Program-made: the position numbers and the translations under genes
NCBI GenBank assembly: GCA_021397845.1
Contig: CM038044.1
Location: forward strand, 61,665,851 to 61,729,850
DNA: 64,000 nt
Reading direction: 5' to 3'
DNA from: Areca catechu
Lineage: Eukaryota > Streptophyta > Magnoliopsida > Arecales > Arecaceae
In this document: one piece after another, positions 33,045 through 42,641 of the stretch
Layout: the number at the start of each line of letters is the position of its first letter
Numbering within the stretch: position 1 is the first letter of the stretch
The notes under the pieces: model-generated
The model's database searches: none
What the model was told of the DNA's origin: nothing
The model's input: only the letters and a program-made list of their open reading frames with translations

Positions 33045-33701
33045 TAATTCCTAACCCAATTGAAGTGGGTCTAATGGTTCCTTAATGGGCTAGCAAATTT
33101 AAAGGAATCCTAGATTGGGTTGAGTCCAATGTGGGGCAGCACTAATCTAGTTTTATCCAGATTTATTTAGCCTTTATCATGATCTTTTGAAGAGTCCAAA
33201 TGAGGAGGGACACTCGGTGCCAAATGTTTTTTGTGCCAAGATAAAATGAGGCGCAAAAAAGGACCTAGAGTCCTTATGCTTATGGGACTTTGTTTCCAGA
33301 TGAAGCAAAGGGCCCTTAGTCTCATCTCCATGCCAATTTTAATGGTTATGACCGATCAACAAATGATGGAATTCGGTGGAAGGAGTTAGCCCAAAATGAA
33401 GAGTTGTCTCTCCATTTTGGTGCAAACTCATAAGCAGAGTCCTTCTGCATTAAGGAGTAACAAATCACCGGTATTTTCCAATGAAAAGCCACGTCCCTTG
33501 TCCTTCTTAAAACTGGTGTTTGCCATGTGTCAAATGGAGAAGTCGGATGAAAAAAATTAAGGGGCTTATATAAGTTCTTTGGCACACAAAAGGTCTTGTT
33601 GTTTCAATAAAAGACTCCGTCTTAACGAAGGGTCTTATATGATCTGTGTTTGGACAGATCAAAGGCTGATGATAAGGCTTATCTGGTGCCTCCCCATCTC
33701 C

Positions 33702-33709
33702 TATAAATA
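33702..33709 (+). promoter_or_regulatory. Copia-E LTR TATA box
   Basis: TATAAATA followed by GCCATTGG. The 3' LTR copy is at 57646-57653. It lies 112 bases upstream of the CTTGTC/GACAAG palindrome, which would place the palindrome in the transcript. Confidence 0.65.
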
Positions 33710-33820
33710 GCCATTGGTGTTTAGGCCGATGGGTATCACAAATCCTTTCTTTCCTGCATTCTTACACTCACACTCTGCCGCACTCTCCTTGTCTTTTCCT
33801 TTCCTTGTTAGAACTTAGGT

Positions 33821-33836
33821 CTTGTCTTAAGACAAG
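33821..33836 (+). other. R/U5 palindrome CTTGTCTTAAGACAAG (Copia-E)
   Basis: A 16-base perfect palindrome, also intact in the diverged 3' LTR (57765-57780). In RNA it would form a 6-bp stem with a TTAA loop, or allow dimer pairing between two genomes. Confidence 0.7.
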
Positions 33837-34252
33837 TTCACTATTTTAAGACAAGGGTTTGGAAAGTGTATAAGGAAGTGAAAAAAAGTGTGAAGAAAGG
33901 TTTTGGAGAGGGCTCAAAGTGCTCTACTGGAGAGCAAGGGTCTGAGCAAAGAAGGAGAGGCTACCAAAGGAAGAAAGGCCAAAGTGAAAAGTCCTAGTGG
34001 TTTAAGCAACCTGCTAAGGAGTGCTTCCTAGGATCAATTCATATGTGGATCACCTCTGGAGGGCATGCACTTGTGTGCCTAGTAGAAAGAAGAAGGAATT
34101 AGCATTCCAGGTATTTTTCCAAACCCTAACTGAATGACTTGTTAATTATGATGAATAAGGGATATTGGGCTTAAGGTTTCAAGTTGCTTTGGGGTTTCAA
34201 AATTAAAAATTTTTGAAATTCATGCTTCCGCTGCATCACCGAAACCCAACAG

Positions 34253-34265
34253 TGGTATTAGAGCC
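34253..34265 (+). other. Copia-E primer-binding site
   Basis: TGGTATTAGAGCC lies one base after the LTR, a one-mismatch complement of the initiator-Met tRNA end. Confidence 0.85.
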
Positions 34266-34545
34266 ACCATATTTCATTCAATTAATGGTCAATTATATAT
34301 GGATATAGTTAATATGATCATATATGATGCATGCCACAAATTAGGTTTCAATTATATATTGAATGATAATATGATCATATACATTAATCATGGTATGATG
34401 CATACTTTTGAAAGATTATACGATAGTGCATATTATCATGTTGTGCATGCTATTGAATGATTATATGATTCTATGCATGATTAAGTCAAATACATATTTC
34501 TAATATGATAAATCCTAGTAACTACTTCGGATTGGGTTAGTCACC

Positions 34546-34563
34546 ATGGCCGTCCGGTCATAG
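34546..34563 (+). other. Conserved 5-codon upstream ORF (MAVRS-stop), Copia-E leader
   Basis: ATG GCC GTC CGG TCA TAG in context CACCATGGCC. Same length and position as in Copia-A, with Ile to Val and Gln to Arg changes. The stop codon is part of the 5' arm of the 10-bp stem. Confidence 0.5.
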
Positions 34564-35170
34564 GAGTTACATAGGGTTTCATGGCTCTCTCTTCCCATTC
34601 AATGGGATCTCCTATGGCATGTAGGGGTGCCGCTGTGGCCATATCCCATGAACAAATGAGGTGAATAGATTGATATTAAAATCGTGGTTATGGTATGCAT
34701 ATTTGGGTTAATATGCTCGAATGATGGATTGAATAATATATGTATGGTTATGAATACATTATGATTTCATGAATGTTAGGTTTTATGATCTCATGAATGT
34801 TAGGTTGACATGATTAAGTCTATATTAGGATGTGTTTTGAGACCATTAAAAGCCCTCATGATTAAAATATTTTGCCATAGTGTAAGTTAGTCAAGAGGCA
34901 AAATTCATTTAGGGTTATATGATTAACCAATTGGTGTCTATGCAAGTGGTTTTAGGAAGGTAAAGGGAATGAGGTTTTTAATTGGTTCCATTGTCTGACC
35001 TGGCCAATTAATTTGGTGTCTAAGGAAAGCAACGGGAGGACTTCCTCATCTCTTCCACTTACCTGGCCAATTTGGCTACATCTGCACCTTAAATTGAATA
35101 TGCCAATTGACTTAACACACTATAGTTTGCCTTCATGCTATAGTTCATATTAATAACTGTAGTAGGTTTG

Positions 35171-35457
35171 TTGTGTAACACAAGGCTTACCCTAGTATTA
35201 AATATGAATTATCTTAGTGTAGTTTATGCTTTATAGTATATTTGGTAGTATTGCTTTGTTGCGTAACACAAGGACAACATTATTTGAACATGTCTATATG
35301 AAAATGAAGGGTCTAACTAAACTAAGACATTATAGTTTGTTATGTAACACAAGACTATAAGTGTCTTAGAGGTAGTTCATGTGTTGAGAGTTACATGGGT
35401 TGCAATTAGAATGGAATTCCTACCTTTGAATTCATGAGTATTTGTTGTGTAACACAA
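35171..35457 (+). repeat. Four-copy mini-hairpin array, Copia-E leader
   Basis: Stem-loop-stem units are TTGTG-TAA-CACAA, TTGCG-TAA-CACAA, TTATG-TAA-CACAA and TTGTG-TAA-CACAA, each followed by GG or GA. Two are perfect and two have one mismatch. Intervals are 88, 81 and 105 bases. The 3-base loop distinguishes this family from Copia-A and Copia-F (4-base loops). Confidence 0.7.
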
Positions 35458-35578
35458 GACACTTATAAGGAATTAGAATCTCAACCCCATTAAAGAAACA
35501 TGGCATGGTTTCTCGCTTACCATAGGTGAGAGTTATGGTATTCGAATAAAATAGTGGAAGACATAATTGATATAAAGT

Positions 35579-36913
35579 TGTTGCCCAGTGATGATGCAAC
35601 CCAAGTGGGGGGGTGAATTGGGTTCTATAAAAACTTTTTGAACTATTTCAAATGGATATAAAACAAGTATGTGCTAATTGCAATTAAGTGCTTGTGATTT
35701 GTGAAAGTTTTTGTGTGCATCAAAATAAGATGCAGCGAAATTAATAAAGTAAATGTACAAAGAAAATAATCCATAAACACAACAAATTTATAGTGGTTCG
35801 GTGCACTGCAGGGCACCTACATCCACTCACCAAGTTCCCCTTGGGAATTCACTATATCATACTTGATTACAGCCGATTAGTTTTTTTGGCTCACTAATCA
35901 AACCTAACTTGTTTTCCCAGGCTCACAAGTCAAATTCCTTTATTGGTTTTCTAACTTAGGCTAACCAACAACCTCCGATAGTTTTACGGGCTCACCAACA
36001 ACCTAGATATTTTGATACAAAGGCTTACAACAACCATGTTGGTTTTCATACAAGGCTCACCAACAAACCTCTTTGGTTTTCCAAGGCTCATCATCTTAAT
36101 AAACAAAGTAAGCACAATATGAAAAGAACACAATAAAAGCTTTCTTAAACAAAGCAAATATCTCTTTGAAGCCCTTGATTATTGATGAAGAACTTGTATT
36201 CAAGTTATTGAAGTCTTTGATTGCAGCTTGATGATGTGAACTTGGATGCACTCTCTTGTCTTTGGAAGCTTGAAGGCTTGAACCACTCAACTCTTGAATC
36301 CTTGAAGGATATTCAATAATCTCACCAAAGGATTACTTCCCCATTTTTATATAGCTCTCCAAATCATAGATGACCGTTTATGACCGTTGGGGATGAAAAA
36401 CTAGCTGGTTGAAGCAAGTTGGAATCAATTCTGTACTTTTAAAAAACTAGCCATTACTCCAAGTGTCGACACTTAAATATGGTTAGTCGATACTTGATTT
36501 CTGTGAGTCGATACTTGGTTTTTATGAGTCGACACTTGGTTTCTGTGAGTCGACACTTGGGTGAGCTCAAGACAAAAATTCTAGATTTTCATAGTTCTGT
36601 ATTTTTCTTGTTCTCAAGCCTTGAGTCGATACTTGAACTTCTTCATGAGTTGACACTTGCTTATGATAGTGCTGAAACTTGCTGAAACTTCTTCAAAATC
36701 AAACTTTAAGTCCTTCCAAGTCTTCCTTATATTCCAAAGTCCTTATAACTTGAGATTCCATGAATTTGAAGGACTTCTTCAACTGAAATACAAGTATTTC
36801 TTCATTCAACATGGATGAGTACTAAGATCTGATAAATACACTAAAAAATATATTTAGTACTCTTATATACTTAAGTATTTTGTCAATCATCAAAATCAAT
36901 ACCAGAGTCAACA
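35579..36913 (-). mobile_element. Sire-2 3' LTR
   Basis: 1,335 bp. Plus-strand ends are TGTTGCCCAGTGATG and AGAGTCAACA. Mismatch to the 5' LTR is about 10% over the first 235 bp by hand. It contains a GGCTCACCAACAACC-type tandem block (about 35890-36085) and the GAGTCGACACTTGG array at 36464-36565. Confidence 0.92.
36464..36565 (-). repeat. GAGTCGACACTTGG tandem array in Sire-2 LTR
   Basis: Five or so units of about 21-24 bp, of the form GAGTCGAcACTTGgTTTCTGT. The counterpart in the 5' LTR is at 41310-41410. Two more isolated units lie about 100 bases on (36620-36660). Small frames here (36479-36685, 41318-41530) merely read the repeat. Confidence 0.8.
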
Positions 36914-36932
36914 ATCTCCCACTTTTTGATGA
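36914..36932 (-). other. Sire-2 polypurine tract, with further PPT-like motifs
   Basis: On the minus strand the LTR is preceded by AAAAAGTGGGAGAT. Further PPT-like purine motifs with GGGGGAG lie upstream at about 37019-37030 and 37800-37825. A long purine-rich minus-strand stretch runs from 37035 to 37270. Multiple PPTs are a known Sirevirus feature. Confidence 0.75.
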
Positions 36933-37429
36933 TGACAAAACCTTTAAGTATATGAACAGGGTAGCTTAAAAAGATTAATAATAAGATAGACATGTAAGCT
37001 CAAAATCAATGAGTTTTAAGCTCCCCCTCAAAATATGATCCAAATTTTTTTTTCAAAAATTCTTCAAAATATTTTTCAAAATATGCAAAATTTTCAAATT
37101 TTCTCTCTTACTAATTCTTCCCTTAAGATTAAAATATTTTGCTTTCTTCTTCCCTTTTGCATTTTCTTTCATTTCTCATATGATTTTTCCATGTTTATCA
37201 TATCTTTCTCCTTTTCATATTTAACATTTTTCTCTCCTTTTTTGATATCATGAAAAAAGATAAAAGGCAATACAAAATGAAAATAAAGGTGAAAAGAAAA
37301 GCAAGTAGATCATCAAAACTAGTACATGAAATCAATTAATCATGGTACCGATTAAATATGATACTAGTTGAACATGATACCACAAAATGAGATGCACAAG
37401 CAAAAAAATAATTTAATATGTATTAGCTC

Positions 37430-37622
37430 AAATATGCATAACTGAGGTATGATTAAGACAATAATCCATTCACCTCACTTGTTCATGGGATAAGGCCATT
37501 GTGGCACTCCAACATGTCATAAGAGATCCCATTGAATGGGAAGAGAGGGTCTTTAAACCATATTTAGCTCCTATGACCGGATGGCCATGGTGACTAACCC
37601 AATCCGAAGAAGTTACTAGGAG
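37430..37622 (-). repeat. Copia leader segment embedded in Sire-2
   Basis: About 190 bases that, read on the minus strand, match the Copia-E leader (34510-34700) at roughly 85% by eye. They run from CCTAGTAACT-CTTCGGATTG through the uORF and stem to CATGAACAA-TGAGGTGAAT. The segment keeps the uORF (MAIRS-stop, 37571-37588) and all stem pairs (37516-37525 with 37568-37577, one wobble). It is in the same sense as Sire-2, between its PPT-like motifs. It appears to have been acquired from a long-LTR copia element of the A/E type. Confidence 0.8.
37571..37588 (-). other. uORF copy MAIRS-stop inside Sire-2
   Basis: Minus strand ATG GCC ATC CGG TCA TAG. It belongs to the embedded copia leader segment and matches the uORFs at 7984 and 34546. 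Confidence 0.45.
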
Positions 37623-37994
37623 CTCTTCTTCTTTTTTTTTGGACTCTTAATAAAATAATTCTTGATACCAATTGAATGTAACACCCCTCAAAGGATTAGA
37701 TTTGAAAACAAGGATGAGTATCAGAGTAATATAAGAAAAGCATGATATCAAGAAAATATTCAAAGTATCATATGTATATAATGACAACAAATATTTGGAT
37801 GCTCCCCCTAAATGTTATCTCCCCTTAAAAATAAGCATTCATTGAGGAATAAAATATGAAAGTACAAGCATCATAATTTCAAACAATTTGAGATATGAAC
37901 ATACATACTAAGTCTGCAATCAAAGATTTGAATTTTCAAGATATACATTATCTTCAAAAAATAAGAGATTGATCATTTATAAACTTTTAGCATA

Positions 37995-38390
37995 ATTTAA
38001 AATTTATTTGAAATGATTTGATATCCATATTAATGCTAGAAGTAATATGATACCAAGTCTAGCTACTGGATTAGGGGTTTATCAATGTGCATACCTTCTT
38101 CTTAAATATAACCCATAACTACCAGTTCTATACTTATTCCAAATCATTTTTAGTCTAAGCATGGATATAAAATAGAATACATTTCATGAAAATCATATGA
38201 TTTAAAATGATTTTGATTATCCATACAAATGTTAGAAGTAATCTAGTACTATGTTTAGCTACTGGAGCAAGGATTTATCAATATACAAACATTCTTCTTA
38301 AATATAACCCTTAACTATCAGTTTTAAACTTGATCCAAATTATTTCTAACTTAAGCATAGATGCCAAAAATGAAAACACATAAATCATAA
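37995..38390 (-). repeat. Tandem duplication, period 197, in Sire-2
   Basis: Two diverged copies of a ~195-bp unit. Landmarks such as AGCTACTGGA (38061 and 38258), CTTCTTAAATATAACCC and TAAGCATxGATxxxAAAAT recur in the same order. No coding signal. Confidence 0.8.
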
Positions 38391-38394
38391 CATT

Positions 38395-38770
38395 TCACTT
38401 AAAATAGTTTAAAACTATATCAATTAAAATCAAGTGAAAGTCTAATAATCACAAGTTTAATCATAAGAGTATCAAATACATCAATTCAAAAGTTCATGAT
38501 CACAACAAATGACTATTATTTTAAACTTGATTTTAATTAATTAATTAAAATAATTTTTAAAGCAATATGCAACTTTAAAAGTGTTTTTCATGAAGTAATT
38601 TAAAATACATTAATCAAAATCAAGTGAAGGTCTTATAATCTCAAGTTTAATCATGATAGCATGAAATTCATCAACATCAAAAAATTCATAATCATAACCA
38701 ATGACTATAATCTAAACTTGATTCTAATTAATCATTTAAAATAATTTTTCAAAGTAATTGATGCAACATT
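38395..38770 (-). repeat. Second tandem duplication, period 190, in Sire-2
   Basis: Two copies of a ~188-bp unit with landmarks AAATCAAGTGAA (38428 and 38618), CAAGTTTAATCATxA, AATGACTAT and TTAAACTTGATT. It immediately follows the first duplication and is a different sequence. AT-rich and non-coding. Confidence 0.8.
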
Positions 38771-38964
38771 TATAAAAAAATATTCAACTACATTTTCAAT
38801 TATGGAAGGAAATGTTTAGATTTACCAATATGTATAATCCTTTCTTTACCATTTAGTACAAAATGCAGCTTGTCTACTCTTTGTATTGTCTTGTATAACC
38901 ACTTTTCAAAAACTTCCTTTCTTCATGTTAGGCTGTAAGACACTCCTGCAAAATAAACTAGGTG

Positions 38965-40318
38965 GATAATTTTGATACCCAAACTTTCTTGGATTTTTTA
39001 GGGTTGGTAAATATGGTTCCTTTTGGAACCCAAATTTTTCTTAATTTACAAGGATATGCATTATACCCAAGTTTTTCATATTTAAAGAATGCAATATTGA
39101 AAGAAGTAGCAACAGAGAAATTCTTGTTTTACAACTCAAGATTTTTATTTTTCTTTAAAAGCTCATCATTTGATACAAAAATCTTGGATCTTCTTAAAAT
39201 TTCTATTTCATTTAATTAAATATTTTTCTCAAATGAAAACTTATTACATAATTCTTTCAAATCAAAATTTTCTTTTTCTAAAATTTTTTTCTTTAGAAAG
39301 ATTATTCTTATCAATGTCTAAAACATCAATCTTTACATTTAAATCATGGTTTCTATTAACAAAATTGGTATTTTCAAGAGAAAAAGAGTCAACATGCCTT
39401 TTTAATTTCTTGTGCTCAATTTTTAGTAATTTATATTTATGCACAAGATCATTAAATATATCATGTAATTCATCAAAGGTAAAATCATATTCATTTTTGG
39501 TACATACCTCTTCCTCATTTGTCATAAAGCAAAGATTGACAACTTCTTGTTCTTCCTCTGAACTAGAATCTTCACTAACGTGTTGCCATCATTGCCTTGA
39601 ATTTCTTTTTGGCCTTGAAGCCTATTATCTTTTTCATCTCTTAATCAGCAACCACTTCTTTATGCCATAAATTCAACTCATGGGTCATGAGTGAACCAAT
39701 AAGCTTTTCCAAAGGTAGGGTATCAATATCTTTGATTTCTTGGATCGCCGTTACCTTTGGATCCCATGATATTATCAAAGATCTAAGAATTTTATTAACC
39801 AAATCAGCATTAGTATAGACTTCACCAAGACTTTTCAATTCATTAACAATAGTCATAAATCTAGTATACATATTAGATATAGATTCATAATGTAGCATTT
39901 CAAATATTTTAAAAGAATGAACAAGAATATTAATTTTAGTATTTTTTTTTTGAAAAGTACCCTCATGAGTAATTTCAAGTGTGTCCCATATCTCCTTCAT
40001 CAATGTGCATGTAGAGATCCTATTGAATTCATTAGAGTCTAATGCATAATAAAGCAAGTTCATTGCTTTAGAATTAATTTCATATTGCTTAATGTCATAA
40101 TTATTCCAATCCTCTTCTAGCTTTGGAATGAAAATGCCATTAACCAAAATGGAAGGAATATGAGGAACATTAACTATAACTTTTCAAAGATAATAACTAA
40201 TAGATTCAATATAGATACACATGCGAGTTTTTCAAAAAGTGTAATTAGTGCCATTGAAAAATGATGGTCTATTAGTTGCATATCCTATAGCAAAACAAGC
40301 ACCTTCTAGGGCTGCCAT
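38965..40318 (-). pseudogene. gag: Sire-2 gag
   Basis: Sirevirus gag. Starts at 40318 with MAALEGACFAIGYATNRPSF. Two stops follow within the DUF4219 region, then the UBN2 capsid core in an open frame 39641-40147 (SKAMNLLYYALDSNEFNRIS, TLPLEKLIGSLMTHEL). An acidic SEDSSSEEEQEVVNLCF segment follows. Next comes a long coiled-coil-like region (EYDFTFDELHDIFNDLVHKY, residues rich in K, L, N, D) and then a tail with WVPKGT...WVSK-type repeats typical of the gag C terminus in this clade. Downstream (38820-38960) there may be a ruined protease start (KSGYTRQ-like). Nothing of integrase or RT follows. Confidence 0.85.
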
Positions 40319-40390
40319 GATCTTTTAACTCCAAATCGTTGGATTCTTTGCAAAGGACAAAGTTTAGATACCAACAATTTTGGGTTCCGG

Positions 40391-40402
40391 GCTTTGATAC
40401 CA
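40391..40402 (-). other. Sire-2 primer-binding site
   Basis: Minus strand TGGTATCAAAGC, a one-mismatch complement of the initiator-Met tRNA end. It is two bases from the LTR at 40405, the same geometry as Sire-1. Confidence 0.88.
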
Positions 40403-40404
40403 AA

Positions 40405-41757
40405 TGTTATCCAATGATGATGCAACCCAAGAGGGGGGGTGAATTGAATTTTATAAAAACTTTTTGAACTATTTTAAATGGATATAAAATAAGTATGTCC
40501 TAATTGCATTTAAGTGCTTGTGTTTTGTCAAAGTATTTGTGTGCTTCAAAATAATATACAACAGAATTAATAAAGTAAATGCATAAAAAAAATAATCATA
40601 CAAACACAACAAATTTATAGTGGTTTGGTGCACTCCAAGGCACCTACATCCACTTCCTAAGTTCTCCTTAGGAATTCATTATAATCACACTTGATTATAG
40701 CTGATTAGTTTTTCGGGCTCACTAATCAAACCCAACTTATTTTCCTGGGCTCATAAGTCAAAACTCCTTGTTAGTTTTCTAACTTAGGCTAACCAACAAC
40801 CTTCGATGGTTTTACGGGCTTACCTACAACCTAGTTGGTTTTGATACAAAGGCTTACTAACAACCATGTTTGTTTTTGCACAAGGCTCACCAACAAACCT
40901 CTTTAGTTTTCCAAGGCTCATCAAAAATCTTAATAAACAAAGTAAGCACAATATGAAAAAAATACAATAAAAGTTTTTTTAAACAAAGCAAATATCTCTT
41001 TGAAGCCCTTGATTGTTGATGAAGAACTTGCCTTCAAGTTGTTGAATCTTTTGATTGCAGCTTGATGATGTGAGCATGGATACACTCTCTTATCTTAGGA
41101 AGCTTGAAGGCTTGAACCACTCAACTCTCGAATCCTTAAGGGATATTCAATAATCTCACCAAAGGATTGCTTCTCCATTTGATTTTTGATGTTTATATAG
41201 CTCTCCAAATCATAGATGACCGTTTATGACCGTTGGAGATGAGAAACTAGATATTTGAAGCAAGTTGGAATCATTCTGCACTTCTAAAAAACTAGCCATT
41301 ACTCCAAATGTCAATACTTGAATTTAGTGAGTCGATACTTGATTTCTGTGAGTCGACACTTGGTTTCTATGAGTCGACACTTAGTTTTTGTTAGTCGACA
41401 CTTGGGTCAGCTCAAGGCAAAAATTATGGATTTTCATAGTTTTGTATTTTTCTTGTTCTCAGGCCTTAAGTCGACACTTGAACTTCTTCATGAGTCGATA
41501 CTTGCTTGTGCTAGTGCTAAAATTTGCTGAAACTTTTCTAAAATCAAACTTTAAGTCCTTCCAAGTCTTTATTATGTTCTAAAGTCCTTATAACTTGAAA
41601 TTCCATGAATTTGAAGGACTTCTTCAACTGAAATTCAAGCATTTCTTCATTCAACATAGATGAGTACTAAGATATGATAAACATACTAAAAAATATAATT
41701 AGACTCATATATACTTAAGTATTTTGTCAATCATCAAAATCAAGAGCAGAGTCAACA
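40405..41757 (-). mobile_element. Sire-2 5' LTR
   Basis: 1,353 bp, TGTTATCCAATGATGATG to GCAGAGTCAACA, colinear with 35579-36913. It contains the same GGCTCAC- and GAGTCGACACTTGG-type arrays (40700-40920, 41310-41410). Confidence 0.92.
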
Positions 41758-41832
41758 AAATTCCTTATCTAGTTATGAATGTCATCTTAAGTGGTATGCT
41801 TATACTGTTCTTTATTAAATATAGGTTTTATT

Positions 41833-42641
41833 ATGGCTTCAAGTTTATCGCTGCAGGGCATCTTAGATGCCAATAAGTTGACCAGTCCCAATTATTCGAT
41901 TGGTTGAGGAAGTATAGTACAAACTTAGGAAAAGCCTTCTTATATTCTTAATTCTTTCGATCCAGTCTTATATTCTTAATTCTTCCGATCCAGAGCCGAT
42001 CGCAGAGGATGCTTTTGAGGAGGAAAGGGCCATACATTAAAAATGTTACGAAATGATAGCATGACTGTCAAGTGCATCATGTTGGCTTCAATGAGCAATA
42101 AGCTTCAGAGGCAACATGAAGAGATGGAACCTCAGTCCATATTACTTAATCTAAAGGAGCTTTTTGGAGAGCAAAGTAGGGCTGCTCGATAAGAGATATC
42201 AAAGTAGTTGTTCCATGCATGCATGAGTAAGGGTTCATCACTGCAAACCCATGTTTTGAAAATGATTGACTTAATCACCTGATTAGGTCAATTAGGGTTT
42301 GTAATAGATGGTGAACTCAACCAGGACTTGATCCTACAATCACTCTTGGATTCCTTCTCTTAGTTTGTTCTAAATTATCATATGAACAAACTGAATACTT
42401 CTTTTCCTGAGCTACTTAACATGCTTAAGACAGCAGAGATCCATTCTAAGGGAGATAAGGATCATCTTCTTCTTGTTGATGGGAAGAAGGCAATGAAAAA
42501 GGGTTTGAAAAGAAAATTCAATCCTAAAAGGAGCATCCAAAAGAAGAAGAAAGTGAAAAAGGTTGTTAGTGATGGAGCTTGTTTCCATTATGACAAGCAG
42601 GGGCATTGGAAGAAAAATTGCAAGATATATCTTGAAGTGTG
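41833..42641 (+). pseudogene. gag: Copia-E gag
   Basis: Starts at 41833 with MASSLSLQGILDANKLTSPN, closely matching the Copia-F start. The capsid region is broken by stops near 41907, 42050, 42190 and 42360, but recognisable pieces remain (KCIMLASMSNKLQRQHEEME). The open frame 42382-42642 holds the gag end: MNKLNTSFPELLNMLKTAEI, a highly basic stretch (KKGLKRKFNPKRSIQKKKKV) and a zinc knuckle CFHYDKQGHWKKNC in which the second Cys is replaced by Tyr. A small duplication (TATATTCTTAATTCTT-TCGATCC twice) lies near 41940-41990. Confidence 0.85.

Larger units (their letters stand above)
31864..34251 (+). mobile_element. Copia-E 5' LTR
   Basis: 2,388 bp, TGAAAGAAAAGTATCC to GAAACCCAACA. It contains GGTTAGCT...GGCTAACC (33007-33044), TATAAATA at 33702-33709 and the 16-base perfect palindrome CTTGTCTTAAGACAAG at 33821-33836, with another AAGACAAGG 13 bases on. 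Confidence 0.92.
34266..35578 (+). other. Copia-E untranslated leader
   Basis: Non-coding leader. It contains uORF 34546-34563, stem 34557-34566/34609-34618 (with an inner CCCATT-C-AATGGG hairpin at about 34594-34606) and a TTAATTGG/CCAATTAA inverted repeat (34978-34985, 35004-35011). Four mini-hairpins with a TAA loop lie at 35171-35183, 35259-35271, 35340-35352 and 35445-35457 (spacing 88, 81, 105). It ends at the Sire-2 insertion. The remaining leader bases follow at 41758-41832. Confidence 0.75.
35579..41757 (-). mobile_element. Sire-2: deleted Sirevirus-type copia element
   Basis: 6,179 bp on the minus strand. 5' LTR 40405-41757, PBS 40391-40402, gag 38965-40318, then no recognisable integrase, RT or RNase H, PPT region 36914-37820 and 3' LTR 35579-36913. 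Flanks AAAGT (35574-35578) and AAATT (41758-41762) are a likely target duplication with one change. The duplicated bases sit in a Copia-E leader block that reads TTAAAGTCCTTATCTAAT uninterrupted in Copia-A (11480s). Several PPT-like motifs (AGCTCCCCCT complements) are a Sirevirus trait. Without pol it could only move in trans. Confidence 0.9.

Noticed and set aside
37035..37253. Phe/Ser-rich plus-strand frame (72 codons) that could pass for a membrane protein
   Set aside because: It is the complement of the purine-rich tract next to the Sire-2 PPT. The hydrophobic composition follows from poly-pyrimidine bias.
36464..41410. Possible CRISPR-like array of regularly spaced GAGTCGACACTTGG units
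   Set aside because: Units are directly adjacent and degenerate with no unique spacers, lie in plant LTRs, and are ordinary LTR tandem repeats.
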